DNA of 64,000 bases from positions 11,308,649 to 11,372,648 of the forward strand of contig CM055312.2 in the NCBI GenBank assembly GCA_029255685.2, given 5' to 3'. A model generated the notes under the pieces. It had not been told where the DNA came from. It saw nothing but the letters and a program-made list of their open reading frames with translations, and searched no databases. Source of the DNA: Silene conica (Eukaryota; Streptophyta; Magnoliopsida; Caryophyllales; Caryophyllaceae). A program made the translations under genes and the position numbers. Of the stretch, positions 1 through 11,300 are shown one piece after another; positions within the stretch are counted from its first letter, which is position 1, and every line of letters begins with the position of its first letter.

Positions 1-2
1 GT

Positions 3-407
3 AATGTTTTGTGTAGAACCTTCAGGATTAAAGTTGACGCGGCTTAGAGGGAAAACCTTTCAGCTTCTGCAGGTTGGGTGGTGTATGATCCAGGAGGGGG
101 AGTGATAGCTAAGTGTGGGGAAGCGTTTCTTGCTGAGTCAGCTATTCAAGCTGAGACTTGGGCCATCAGACGAGTGCTTAAATGGGCTATGTTGAGTGGC
201 ATTAATCACGCCAATGTTCTGTCGGATTGTCTTCAGAGCCTTTTGCAGATCCTTGGAGCGGCGAAACACTATCATTCTATCAAGGGGATTGTTGAAGATA
301 TTGAAGCTCTGTGTCTTAATTTTCATTGTTTAAGTTTTAGTTTTATCCCTAGGCATTTAAACCAGGTGGCTCATGGCCTGGCAAAAAATGCAATGTCTGC
401 TAGTTAA
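3..407 (+). pseudogene. LINE 3' end: RNase H-like domain, broken
   Basis: This is the C-terminal RNase H-like domain (RVT_3 type) that ends many plant non-LTR (LINE) reverse transcriptases. The frame reads from the window edge through a VDAA motif (first catalytic Asp), an ETWA helix (Glu), an LSDC motif (Asp) and a C-terminal PRHLNQVAHGLAK block, which is the usual order. A TAG stop at 45-47 stands directly after VDAA, where the family usually has Trp, so one G-to-A change explains it. The frame ends at TAA 405-407, and a 25-nt A run at 430-454 fits a LINE poly-A tail. The reverse transcriptase and endonuclease parts lie outside the window. Family assignment is confident; the element is dead. 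Confidence 0.85.
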
Positions 408-429
408 GCGTTTCTTTTTTACTGCTGTC

Positions 430-454
430 AAAAAAAAAAAAAAAAAAAAAAAAA
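430..454 (+). repeat. Poly-A tail of LINE
   Basis: An uninterrupted run of 25 A residues starts 22 nt after the RNase H stop codon. It marks the 3' end of the LINE insertion. Confidence 0.8.
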
Positions 455-978
455 CATAAAGCTAGATATATTTTTTTGATGGGGTATATACATTTTTTTT
501 ACTTAAACTTAGATACATTTTATGACGGAGTAGATACATTTCGGAGACTCTTCTCTGGCACGCGCCTAAAGACAAAATGTATGTTTTTCGTCTGCTGCAA
601 AAGTGCCCAGTGGTTCGAAAAATCCCATTTGGCGATCGTCTTCTGAAAATCCCATGTCACGACCTCCGAAGGTTCGGCTCCATGGAGAGGACAAAGAAGA
701 CTGTATTATCATTATAGAAATAATACAGATAGTAAGGGTTCATCAGACCGCTGGTAGTTTATTTTGCCTACTACTATGAAAGTATTATTGAGTTGTCTTT
801 TATTGTACTTCCAGTATTTCACTCAATTTGCCTCATTAACCCACTTTCAGTTTAATTGATAACCTTCAATATTAGTCGTTCATTCCTCTTCATCCAAGGG
901 ATAAGGGTCGTTTTCACCGTATGCACCGAATAATCGTTCTCACCGGATCTTGCCTCTATTTTAACTATATTAATTATA
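455..978. other. Gene-free AT-rich stretch between LINE and MULE-1
   Basis: No open frame with recognisable similarity and no clear inverted or direct repeat was seen. The only marked feature is the 9-bp TTAATTATA at 970-978, the left target-site duplication of MULE-1. Confidence 0.6.
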
Positions 979-1076
979 GAATTAATTGACAACAATACTC
1001 TGAACTATGACCTTCCCACTTAAAATACTCTGAACTTATGTTTAACCAAGAATAAACCCAACTTTTACCCAACTCA
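979..1076 (+). repeat. Left TIR of MULE-1
   Basis: 98 bp, near-perfect inverted match to 12664-12761. It begins GAATTAATTGACAACA; the right end read inward begins GGATTAATTGACAACA. The preceding 9 bp are the TSD. Confidence 0.95.
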
Positions 1077-1270
1077 ACTTTGAATAGAATTAGTAATTTT
1101 TTAACCTGTAACAACAGGTAACTCGTCTAGACTTCATCTTCTCCATATATACTTCATCTTTCCCCTTAATATTCTGCAAATACTACTTCTCTCCATTTAA
1201 TTATTCTTCCTAAATTCAATCTGAGTTTCTCTCTCCTCCATTACCATCACTTTGTACCCAAAAATAATCT

Positions 1271-1811
1271 ATGTCTTCATCATCCTCAAGTTGTAGAAGT
1301 GGAGGTTTGGTTTTGTGCTACCATAATCTCACTGCAGTTAAAAGGACGGCAACGAAGGGATCGCATGTTGGAAAGACGTTTTATGGGTGTCCTTTATGGC
1401 CCGTAAGTAAATTAATCCTAAACCTAATGGTTGTTCTTGCTAATGAATTTTTGACCTAAAACGATTTTGACCTCAATTGATTCTGATGAATTGTTTTTTT
1501 GTTGACGATATTTGGTATAGAAGAATGGTTGTTGTCGTTTTTTTCAACTGGAGGATGAAAAGCATGTTTCCAATGGCTCAAAGACGACACTGCCTTCAGA
1601 AGCAGAATCTGTATTGAAGAATTGTGATGAAAAATTGAAGAAGTATGATGATAGACTGAAGAAACTGAAATTGAAAAATGAGAAACTCAAATTAGAAATT
1701 GTTATTTTGAAGGCTGAAGTTGGTACACATTCAAAAGGGGAAAAGGTTGTAATGTTCGGTTTAATAATTTCTTGGATAATATTTGCATTTAGTTGGATGT
1801 TTAAAGTTTGA
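1271..1811 (+). CDS. GRF zinc-finger, coiled-coil, membrane-anchored small protein (MULE-1 accessory gene)
   Basis: Two exons, 1271-1402 and 1521-1811, join in phase 0 (GTAAGT donor, TATAG acceptor) to give 140 aa. Residues about 16-52 form a GRF-type zinc finger: C-x-H, then KTFYGCP, then GCCRFFQLED after the junction; the usual final Trp is Leu. Residues about 75-110 are a Lys/Glu/Leu-rich coiled coil, and a C-terminal hydrophobic segment (FGLIISWIIFAFSWMF) is a likely membrane anchor. This domain order matches the plant 'uncharacterized protein At4g04775-like' family, whose function I do not know. It lies about 190 bp inside the left MULE TIR and converges on the transposase, like the second gene of maize MuDR, though mudrB itself is not recognisable. 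The frame is intact, unlike the transposase. Confidence 0.8.
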
Positions 1812-1966
1812 ATGTAATGTAATGTTTGGATAACAATGTACGGAAATTTGAAGGAATGCAATCATGTTTGATTTGGAACCATTGTGTGTCTGATTACAAC
1901 AACAAAGCAAACTTGTTCACATCAGCAAAAACAACTGCTGGTTTTTGTTCACATTAGCAAAGCAAA

Positions 1967-3531
1967 TGATGCCCGTCGTTGAGGGTACCAAAGATAAATT
2001 TATAATTCCTAACCTTAACAATAGATAGTGAAAGTCAGGGTCGAACCACAAAGAGGTGGGGAATGTTTATTGTCTTAATGTTAATGTTTAAGGTAACAAT
2101 TTTGGGGATGATTGGTTGATTACTATATCTAAAGCAAAGGTTAAAATAAAACAAGAATTTAAAAGATGAGAATAAAATATAAATAAAGAGGATGCTAGGA
2201 TGTTTGGGTAATAAAAAGCTAAGGTAAAATAAATCCTAAGGTCAACATGTATTGCAGTCGCGTAAGGGGGTGTAACATATCTTTTTAGATCTATGCTACC
2301 TAATAGCTCCTTTCGGCCTATGCTATTAGTTCCTAGGTCTCACAATTATTGGGTGTCAACAATAAGGGTGATTCCTAAATCCCAGGTTACATACCTTTCA
2401 GCCTTGAGTAACCTATCCGTCTTAAAGTGTAAACCAATGCCCTTCCCGTATCTTTCAATATTGGGTAGGTCATTACTAACATCCTACAAGTCTCCTATTG
2501 GTCTCATTGCAGGATATTATAATTTATAAGAAAAGACGAAATAAGAAAACAGACGCGAGTGGTCGACCGACCGGCTACTCCAGTCGGCCGACCACGGCCT
2601 CGGTCGACCGACCGACTATTCCAGTCGGCCGACCGTGGTCCTGCTACAGGTCGGGTTTTCGGATTTTATTTACCTATGCATATTATTCCCTACATCCTAA
2701 CATATGAAAATTAGTTACTCATAACTGTTACGACGAATATAAAATTGGGAATAAACATAGAGAACATAGTAAATAATCTAAGCATGCAAGATTCAAACAA
2801 AGCTTGGGATTCTAACTTAACAATTGTGATAAAAGCAATAAGAAAAATAATGAAACTGGATCAAAGAAGAATTACCACAATTGGAATTAAGGCAGAACGG
2901 AATTAACTTTATTGAATACTTGGGAACTATTGAAAGATTACAAAACTAAAGCTTGAATAAAACTGAATAATTGAATCTCTCTGAAACTTATTGTCTGTTA
3001 AACTGGATTATGATGGATGTCAAACCCTAATCACAAGATTAGTTTATATAGGGTAAAAACTAAGAGTTTCCTAAAAGCTTAAAACTCTACTTTATTTCCG
3101 AAAAAGAAATCGTATGGGCTTCGTGCTGGTCGGCCGACCCGTATAGCTGGTCGGTCGACCACTTCCTGTTGGGCTTCTTTTATTTTCGGCCTTCTTCGAG
3201 AATTGGGCTTTATTGAAAATCGGGCCTGGTCGGCCGACCCGTTTAGCTGGTCGGTCGACCGCTTCTGTACGGAAATCTTCGGATTTCTTCTGTTTTGACT
3301 CTTGGTACTTGATTTTGACTCCAGTTGACTTTCCATTTATTCCTTAATTTAAGCTAAAGACTTGAGGATACGAATTTGGTGCTAAATCGTCTCTTTTCCG
3401 CATAAATCTGCAAAAGTGCATAAAAATACGAAAGTACACAATTTGCGGGAAATAAAGGCTAAAACATAGTAAATGAGCGACTAAATACGTGTAAAAATAG
3501 ATGTAAAACATCATAAAATAGACACGTATCA
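1967..3531 (-). repeat. 3' LTR of young gypsy element
   Basis: 1565 bp, identical to 6623-8187 as far as I can read. It holds palindrome modules near 2558-2640, 3127-3161 and 3228-3262. Short open frames inside, with repeated Gly-Arg-Pro peptides, are products of those modules and not genes. Confidence 0.95.
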
Positions 3532-5529
3532 AATTCCCCAAACCAAACCCTTGCTTGCCCTCAAGCAAGAAATAGACTCGATCCTAACTAATGGAACGAT
3601 TTCAATCTCAGAGCGAAATTTACATGTAAGCTTAAACCAATGCCAAGAACAAAATGAGAAAGTATATAAGTCATGCAAACGAGTTATGGTGTCGTAAATC
3701 TTGCACATATAAAAACTATAGAGACTTATACCATGGACTCTCGCGGTACGCTCGAGACACTCATGAAGCAAAGGGTGAGTATATGTAAAAGATAGAAAGA
3801 AGTATATTTGTCATGACACTCACCTAACTACGACCCATGAAAACATGCCTGCAATCTAACATGAACAAGAATTCTACAACTTCGTATAACAATCTCATTT
3901 AAGTGGCCTAGATACATGAGGTAATGAAAGATATGTGAGGTAAAAGGTAAAAAGTGGTTAAGACACTTTTGGATATGTGGGGTTAGTAGTCAAGCTAGTA
4001 AAACCGATTCTCAACAACATACTTCACGACTTTTTGATATTAAGAAAGTGCCTTTTCTTGTGGCACAACTCTCACATTATATAAGAAAGGACTCCCAAAT
4101 ATTTTTGAATGAGGTACGGGAGTGATAACATATAAAAGAAAGGGATTTTGGAACGAAATTTGCATTCTGATGCTGTCAGTTGGTCGGCCGACCTGTATAT
4201 GTGGTCGGTCGACTGACTTTCGTATTTTCTGGATTTTTTTTTTTCGTTTTTCTTTTCTTTCTTTCTTTGAATTTTTCTGTTCTTTTCCTTTTCTTGCTTT
4301 CTTTCTTTCTTTTCTCTTTTTGCTCATGATAGCACACAAACCAAGATGCCTCAAAAAATAATCCAATGACCACAAATACTAGCTTGGAAGGGTAGGCTAA
4401 GTATGGGATGTAGTTTTGGGGGAATAAAAAGGCGAATTTAGCTATGTGAAGCTTATGGGTAAATATGAGAAAAGGGATCCCAAATGCACGTGTCAAGACT
4501 CACAAAACGAGATAGTAAAACAAGTATATAGCAATTTAAGTTCATGTTTATGCATATTGATGTAACATGTTCCAAGGGGAGTACTACTCACATCCTAGAC
4601 AACTGGTTTAAGAATGAAACCAGGAAATAAGCTCTAAACCTTAGAATGTATAGTAGGTTGCCAAGGTATAAGTCAAGTCTCAAGAAAACAAGTTAACAAA
4701 AACTCGTAGATATGCAAAAGACTCTTATACTGAAACAAGTTGACAAGGCAAGGTAAAGGCATAAACATGTAAGATAGCAAAGATCATCCTTGAAATACTA
4801 TCGTTCCGACTCGACCTATATGCTAAAATAAACGTGCATTTTTTTAAAATTTTTGAATTTTATTTCATTTTTTTGGATTTTTCTTGTATATGCAAGGAAA
4901 ATAAAGAAAAGAACAATGCAATACGGAAATGCAATAAACGTGTGACAGAATGCAATGCATGTGACACGAAACCATTCCCCAAACCAACCCGCACAATGTC
5001 CCCATTGTGCATTAGCCTAAGTAAAGGTTTCAGAAAATTAAAGGAAAGATGCAAGGAAAATAAAACTAAGGAAAACTGGAAAGAACTCACTGGATTATGA
5101 AGCGCATGAGAAAAACCTCCCCAAACCAGCGTAAGCTGGGAGGTTTTGGTGGCCAGCAGTGCCACTCAAGTACCAAAGACGGTTACACGGTTCCCGAGGA
5201 AGAAACGAAAGACTGCGACGGACGGGTAGGTCGACCGACCTTTCCTGCAGAAAACAGGAATTCAGCGATACGGCGGCTAGGTCGACCGACTGGTGTATCT
5301 GGTCGGTCGACCCTCTGAGTCTCAACGATCTCCGTTTCTTCGTAAAAACCTGAAAAAGCAATAAATATGCGCCCAACAAATGCGCGAGATCCCAGAACAA
5401 GTCCAAAAAGTCTTAACTACGCAAACACAAAAAAAGTTGTCCTAAAAACTTAAAGAAAGCAAGCAAGAAAGTCTTAGCAAAATAAAAAAAAATATCTTAA
5501 GAAAAACAGAAACGAGCAAAAAGAAGAAG
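3532..5529 (-). other. Non-coding interior of young gypsy element
   Basis: About 2 kb without a supported gene. It holds a pyrimidine-rich run (about 4231-4320), an AT-rich part (4836-4900), and palindrome modules at about 4182-4213, 5229-5241 and 5279-5312. The polypurine tract lies against the left LTR. Confidence 0.6.
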
Positions 5530-6543
5530 TCATCCGCGAAGGATTCGGCGTTTCTTTGACCAAGGGCTCTGACTACAGGCTACTCCTTCAGCTATGGTGA
5601 TTTGGGTAGATGATTTTCTCTCCACCATGTAGATGGGTGGGTCATCATCCATAGCTCTAGCCATCCATCTCCTAGGGTTGTCGACTCCCAAGTCGTGGGT
5701 CGACACCTTCCTTGGTCTCTTCTTCCTTGGGCTCTTCTTTTCAGCCAAATGATCACTTGCTTGAGTGACCTCGTTCTCTACAACATTTGATCGAGTAAGT
5801 GGTACTACTCGATCGAGAACATCTCTCTTCCTACTGCCTATAGACTCTGTCACTAGTGCTGCAATATCTGGAGCATCCAAATCAGCCTCCTGAGCAAGAG
5901 ATTCACCTGCACATGCCTCAAAACACATCAAAGCCTCCGAAGGATCCTTTGTAAAGGATCCTTGTACATAACATTCACTAATATTATTAAAAACATCAGA
6001 GTTGTCAATAGAAGAATCCTGCAAAACACAAGGTTCATCAACCGAGGGTTCAAACATGTTAGGAATATGTTCATTACTAACACCTACAGAAATAGGTTGG
6101 TCAGTCAAGGGGTGAAAGTCTAACTCATCATCTGTATCTAAATCCAAGTCAGTATCATCAACGGGGAGGCAGAGGGAATCAAATAACCTATCATTCTCAT
6201 CCTTAAGAATGAGTGACTCTTCAGTAATGGGTGTGATAGGATCACACTCAACAGGAATATCTGGGTTACTAATATCAATGCCCTCATACCCCTCCGTATC
6301 TGCACCGGCTCGCATTAGGTGTTTGAGAAGCTCCCATTGCTTCTCACAGGGTAGGTCTAAAAATTCTCATTCGCAATTTCTCTCAATCTCGATCAAGGTC
6401 TTAACAGTAACTCCATCATATAAGATACGACAAACCTCCCCAATACTAATAGGATAGCCAAATTGAGAAAGGAAGGAGATTAATCTATCACAATAGAAAT
6501 ACAAAGGTTCATGCTCGAGTTGTGGGAAAGGGGCGATGGTCAT
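5530..6543 (-). pseudogene. gag-like frame of non-autonomous gypsy element, one internal stop
   Basis: From ATG 6543 the frame runs about 337 codons to 5530, interrupted only by TGA at 6367-6369 (codon 59); flanking codons stay in frame, so a single CGA-to-TGA change is likely. The N-terminal part (PFPQLEHEPLYFYCDRL and an FGYP...RILYDG block) resembles the start of plant gypsy gag proteins. The middle is very acidic and the C-terminal part basic (EKKSPRKKRPRK). No zinc knuckle is seen. In such a young element the stop could already have been in the mobilised source copy, since gag can be supplied in trans. Domain call is moderate. Confidence 0.6.
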
Positions 6544-6599
6544 GACAGCGAAAGAAAAAGGGAAAACATAAACAAAAAACAATAAACACTGGCGTCACC

Positions 6600-6617
6600 T
6601 CCCCGGCAACGGCGCCA
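6600..6617 (-). other. Primer binding site, tRNA-Asp type
   Basis: The plus strand reads TCCCCGGCAACGGCGCCA, which is the 3' end of plant tRNA-Asp(GTC) including CCA. Its complement, just inside the 5' LTR, is therefore an 18-nt tRNA-Asp primer site, as used by the Athila/Tat group of plant gypsy elements. Confidence 0.85.
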
Positions 6618-6622
6618 AAATT

Positions 6623-8187
6623 TGATGCCCGTCGTTGAGGGTACCAAAGATAAATTTATAATTCCTAACCTTAACAATAGATAGTGAAAGTCAGGGTCGA
6701 ACCACAAAGAGGTGGGGAATGTTTATTGTCTTAATGTTAATGTTTAAGGTAACAATTTTGGGGATGATTGGTTGATTACTATATCTAAAGCAAAGGTTAA
6801 AATAAAACAAGAATTTAAAAGATGAGAATAAAATATAAATAAAGAGGATGCTAGGATGTTTGGGTAATAAAAAGCTAAGGTAAAATAAATCCTAAGGTCA
6901 ACATGTATTGCAGTCGCGTAAGGGGGTGTAACATATCTTTTTAGATCTATGCTACCTAATAGCTCCTTTCGGCCTATGCTATTAGTTCCTAGGTCTCACA
7001 ATTATTGGGTGTCAACAATAAGGGTGATTCCTAAATCCCAGGTTACATACCTTTCAGCCTTGAGTAACCTATCCGTCTTAAAGTGTAAACCAATGCCCTT
7101 CCCGTATCTTTCAATATTGGGTAGGTCATTACTAACATCCTACAAGTCTCCTATTGGTCTCATTGCAGGATATTATAATTTATAAGAAAAGACGAAATAA
7201 GAAAACAGACGCGAGTGGTCGACCGACCGGCTACTCCAGTCGGCCGACCACGGCCTCGGTCGACCGACCGACTATTCCAGTCGGCCGACCGTGGTCCTGC
7301 TACAGGTCGGGTTTTCGGATTTTATTTACCTATGCATATTATTCCCTACATCCTAACATATGAAAATTAGTTACTCATAACTGTTACGACGAATATAAAA
7401 TTGGGAATAAACATAGAGAACATAGTAAATAATCTAAGCATGCAAGATTCAAACAAAGCTTGGGATTCTAACTTAACAATTGTGATAAAAGCAATAAGAA
7501 AAATAATGAAACTGGATCAAAGAAGAATTACCACAATTGGAATTAAGGCAGAACGGAATTAACTTTATTGAATACTTGGGAACTATTGAAAGATTACAAA
7601 ACTAAAGCTTGAATAAAACTGAATAATTGAATCTCTCTGAAACTTATTGTCTGTTAAACTGGATTATGATGGATGTCAAACCCTAATCACAAGATTAGTT
7701 TATATAGGGTAAAAACTAAGAGTTTCCTAAAAGCTTAAAACTCTACTTTATTTCCGAAAAAGAAATCGTATGGGCTTCGTGCTGGTCGGCCGACCCGTAT
7801 AGCTGGTCGGTCGACCACTTCCTGTTGGGCTTCTTTTATTTTCGGCCTTCTTCGAGAATTGGGCTTTATTGAAAATCGGGCCTGGTCGGCCGACCCGTTT
7901 AGCTGGTCGGTCGACCGCTTCTGTACGGAAATCTTCGGATTTCTTCTGTTTTGACTCTTGGTACTTGATTTTGACTCCAGTTGACTTTCCATTTATTCCT
8001 TAATTTAAGCTAAAGACTTGAGGATACGAATTTGGTGCTAAATCGTCTCTTTTCCGCATAAATCTGCAAAAGTGCATAAAAATACGAAAGTACACAATTT
8101 GCGGGAAATAAAGGCTAAAACATAGTAAATGAGCGACTAAATACGTGTAAAAATAGATGTAAAACATCATAAAATAGACACGTATCA
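6623..8187 (-). repeat. 5' LTR of young gypsy element
   Basis: 1565 bp; read on the minus strand it begins TGATACGTGTC and ends GGGCATCA, and the primer site follows after five bases. It should contain the element's promoter; I did not pin a TATA box. Confidence 0.95.
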
Positions 8188-8347
8188 GCAAACGTGTCTC
8201 ATTACATCAACGGACCACTAAAATCCTTAAATCGTCTGATCAATTCTATTACATAAAATCCTTAAACTGGACTGAGCAACTAAGACTAAGCAACTAATCT
8301 ACACTACATGATGCTCCTTAGTCTTCAAAACAAATGAAGCAGCTGCT

Positions 8348-11300
8348 CTACTGGTTGATGGATTGTTGAGTGCTTTCATCAACATTAATTTCCAGAGGTG
8401 TTGTAATGCTACCCACAACCTGTCAATAATATAGAAAACAAAGATCAGTCAACAATAAAAAAAAGGATCTTATTCAGTTGTCAGTGCAAAAAAATGAAGG
8501 AATACCATTGCTTTATTCATGAACCAGTGCAAAAAAAATGAAGGAATATCAAAACAAAGATCAGTCAACACTAATATACATGATGCTCATTTGTTTAAGG
8601 TACTTACATTTGTATTACCATTGCTTGATTCATCAACCAGCATCCCAATTCCTTCCCTAATAGCTTTTGTGGCCTGCATTGATAACATAATTATTAGATT
8701 ATTACACTTGTACTTCTGTGAAATACTTACAACATCCCACTGACTTCTGTGAAATACTTACCACACCACTTGTAAACCAGTCCCTTACAACACCCCCTCC
8801 TCTCCTTGTTGCACGACCCCTTCCTCTTGTTGAATATGCAGCAGCCCTTCCTCTTGCTGCAGCAGCCCTTCCTCTTGTTGCTGCAGCAGCCCTATCCCCA
8901 GTCCTAATCACTCTTCCTCCTCTTCCAAGCCTAGTTGGTTGTGCTGTTGCATTATGGTGATTCTCAGAGGCAGTTTCTGATGCCTCATTTGTTTCTCTTG
9001 CTCCTGATTTCCTTGGCCTTCCCATTGGCCTCTTTGAAGGGGGTATTACTTCTTTGTCTTTGCCTGGGCACTTTCGCTTGTTATGTGACTTTGACTTGCA
9101 AATAGAGCAAGACATCTCTACCCCATGCTTAGTCAACTTACCTGGTCTTTTAGGGTTTTCATGAGGGTCCCTTCTTCTTTTCTTCCTAGGCCTACCAGGT
9201 CCTATTTTGATAGGAGGGGGATTTAATGGCAACTCAACCTTTGGCCAATGTCTCTGTCCAGGACAAGGACTAATCGACAGCTTATAACTTGTCAAATAGG
9301 CATCTCTTTTATACATTTTATGGACATAATCCTCAGCAATAGCAGATATGTCAAATATTGCAGCCACAGCATGAAAGCAAGGGATTCCTGTCAAATCCCA
9401 TTTTCTGCATGTACAAGTCTTATCCTCTAGATTCACAGTCAAGACATCTATACCATGGGCCACTTGGAATATTGTAGGGGTAGAAACAGCCACTCTGCAT
9501 TCTGCAGCTTTGTCCTTCTCCTTTTCAAGTATACACTGGACTTTTGGACAAACAACATGGGAACTAGACTCTATCTCAGTTTTTTTTTCTAACAGTCTTT
9601 GCATCAAAGAAGTCCTAATCTCCTCAAGCATATAAATTATGTGTTTGTATCTAGCCTCAATGATGTAGGCATTAAATGTTTCAACCATGTTGTTTACTAT
9701 AACATCATTCTTTGTGTGAGTTTGAATGAATGCTCTACAAAACAGATGTGGCCTACAAGCTATGAAAGCCTCAGCAACCCTATGGTCAACCTCCCTAATA
9801 GCTTCTAAAGCATCATTAAAGTCAGCCTCATTGTATGCTTTGGCACAATTCCAGAAGAGAAGCTTCATTTCATCACCCTTATAGGTCTTGTGCCAGTTAG
9901 CAAAAATATGCCTAGCACAATGCCTATGTTCAGCTTTAGGGAATTCTTGGGCAATCATTGTCAATATGTTCTGATAGTTAAACAAACTAAGCATTAACAG
10001 CAGTGAACTAGTGTAAATCAATGAGAAAACTAACAAAAAACATTAAAGAACATACTTGATGCTCATCTGAAATGAAGGTCCAGCCCTCACCATCCACTTC
10101 TCCCATGCTACTTTTGAGTTGCTTGAAAAACCACTCATAACTGTCATTATTCTCACCCTCGACAACTGCCCAAGCCACTGGAAACATTTGTTCATTACCA
10201 TCCCTCCCAATGACTGACATTAACTAACCTCCCAAGAAAGTCTTCAAAAAGCAAGCATCAACACAAAGCAGCTTCCTACAACCATGCAACCATCCTTGTT
10301 TGAGAGCATCAAAACATACAAAGAGCCTTTGAAACACTGCTGGATTTGAGGTTATGTTTGGATTGGTGTACAAAGTGAAGATACTAGTAGGGTTGCCTTG
10401 TTCAAGAGCAGCTATATAACTCCCCAACCTACTGTAATGTTCTTTCATTGACCCATGAAGCAGTTTATGAGCATAGTACTTAACTTTGTAAGCAAGATCC
10501 TTCTTAATTATAACCTTATATGCTCTCCTAACAGTATTTATGATGTCTTTAGCTGGCCAATGTGGTTTGGCTTTAAAAACATCAAGGAACTGTTTTGCTA
10601 ACCAAGTTGATTTAAGTTGCCTATTACTCTCCATTGTCCTTTGACAACTGTGCAGAGGGTCAACTGTTTTCACTAGAAAAGCTGCTGATTTATTATCCCA
10701 ACTACCATATAGTTTGAAAGGACACCCTTTTTTACACCTAACCCTAAGTTTTTTACCCCTAGCTTTATCACTGATATCAAAGGTAAGGTCTCTTCCCTGA
10801 GCTACAGCATACCTAATCACTGCCTCCTTGAACAAATCTGTGCTAGGAAATCTAATACCCATACACCACTGCAGTTTAGAGTAATCTGTTCTCTCATTAA
10901 CTACAGGAACACCAGAGCACTTTCTTTTCTCAAGAATACTTTCCTCATCACTCTCTCCAGGTGTATCTTCCTCATCCCCACTTTCATCGTAGTCACTTAA
11001 GGGTGCATCTATTTTTTTTGAATAACTGCAAGACTGTGCAGTGAGCTTACCAGATGCAGCTTCAAGTTGTACTTGATTTGCAATTTTTAAAGCATTTGCA
11101 TTCCAAGCTAACTTTTTCACCCTTGCTTCATGCAACTCATCATCATCTAAGTCTAGGTCATTCAAATCATCTTCAAGTTGGTCATCATCCCCACTTTCAT
11201 TATCATCATCGTCATCATCAGATTCTCCTACATCATCTTCAGGGTCATACCCTGGATCATCTTCTTCACCCTCACTCAAATTACTACCCTCCTCATTACA

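Larger units (their letters stand above)
1967..8187 (-). mobile_element. Young non-autonomous gypsy (Athila/Tat-like) LTR retrotransposon
   Basis: Two direct 1565-bp LTRs (1967-3531 and 6623-8187) bounded TG...CA show no differences in my line-by-line reading, and both ends carry the 5-bp TSD GCAAA (1962-1966, 8188-8192). Orientation is minus: the primer binding site lies at 6600-6617 and a G-rich polypurine stretch (complement of about 3532-3551) borders the other LTR. The 3091-bp interior has one gag-like frame and no protease, reverse transcriptase or integrase, so it must be moved by a helper element. Identical LTRs mean very recent insertion. It sits between the two convergent genes of MULE-1 and harms neither frame. 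Confidence 0.95.

Noticed and set aside
2498-2707. Open frames in the gypsy LTRs with repeated GRP/DRP peptides (also 3079-3336, 7154-7363, 7735-7992)
   Set aside because: They arise from the palindrome modules, are identical in both LTRs and have no protein family; not genes.
4040-4496. Lys/Glu-rich minus frames in gypsy interior
   Set aside because: Arise from a pyrimidine-rich run (TTTCTTTC); no conserved domain.
6600-6617. tRNA-Asp gene
   Set aside because: Only the 3'-terminal 18 nt including CCA are present, next to an LTR: a primer binding site, not a tRNA gene.
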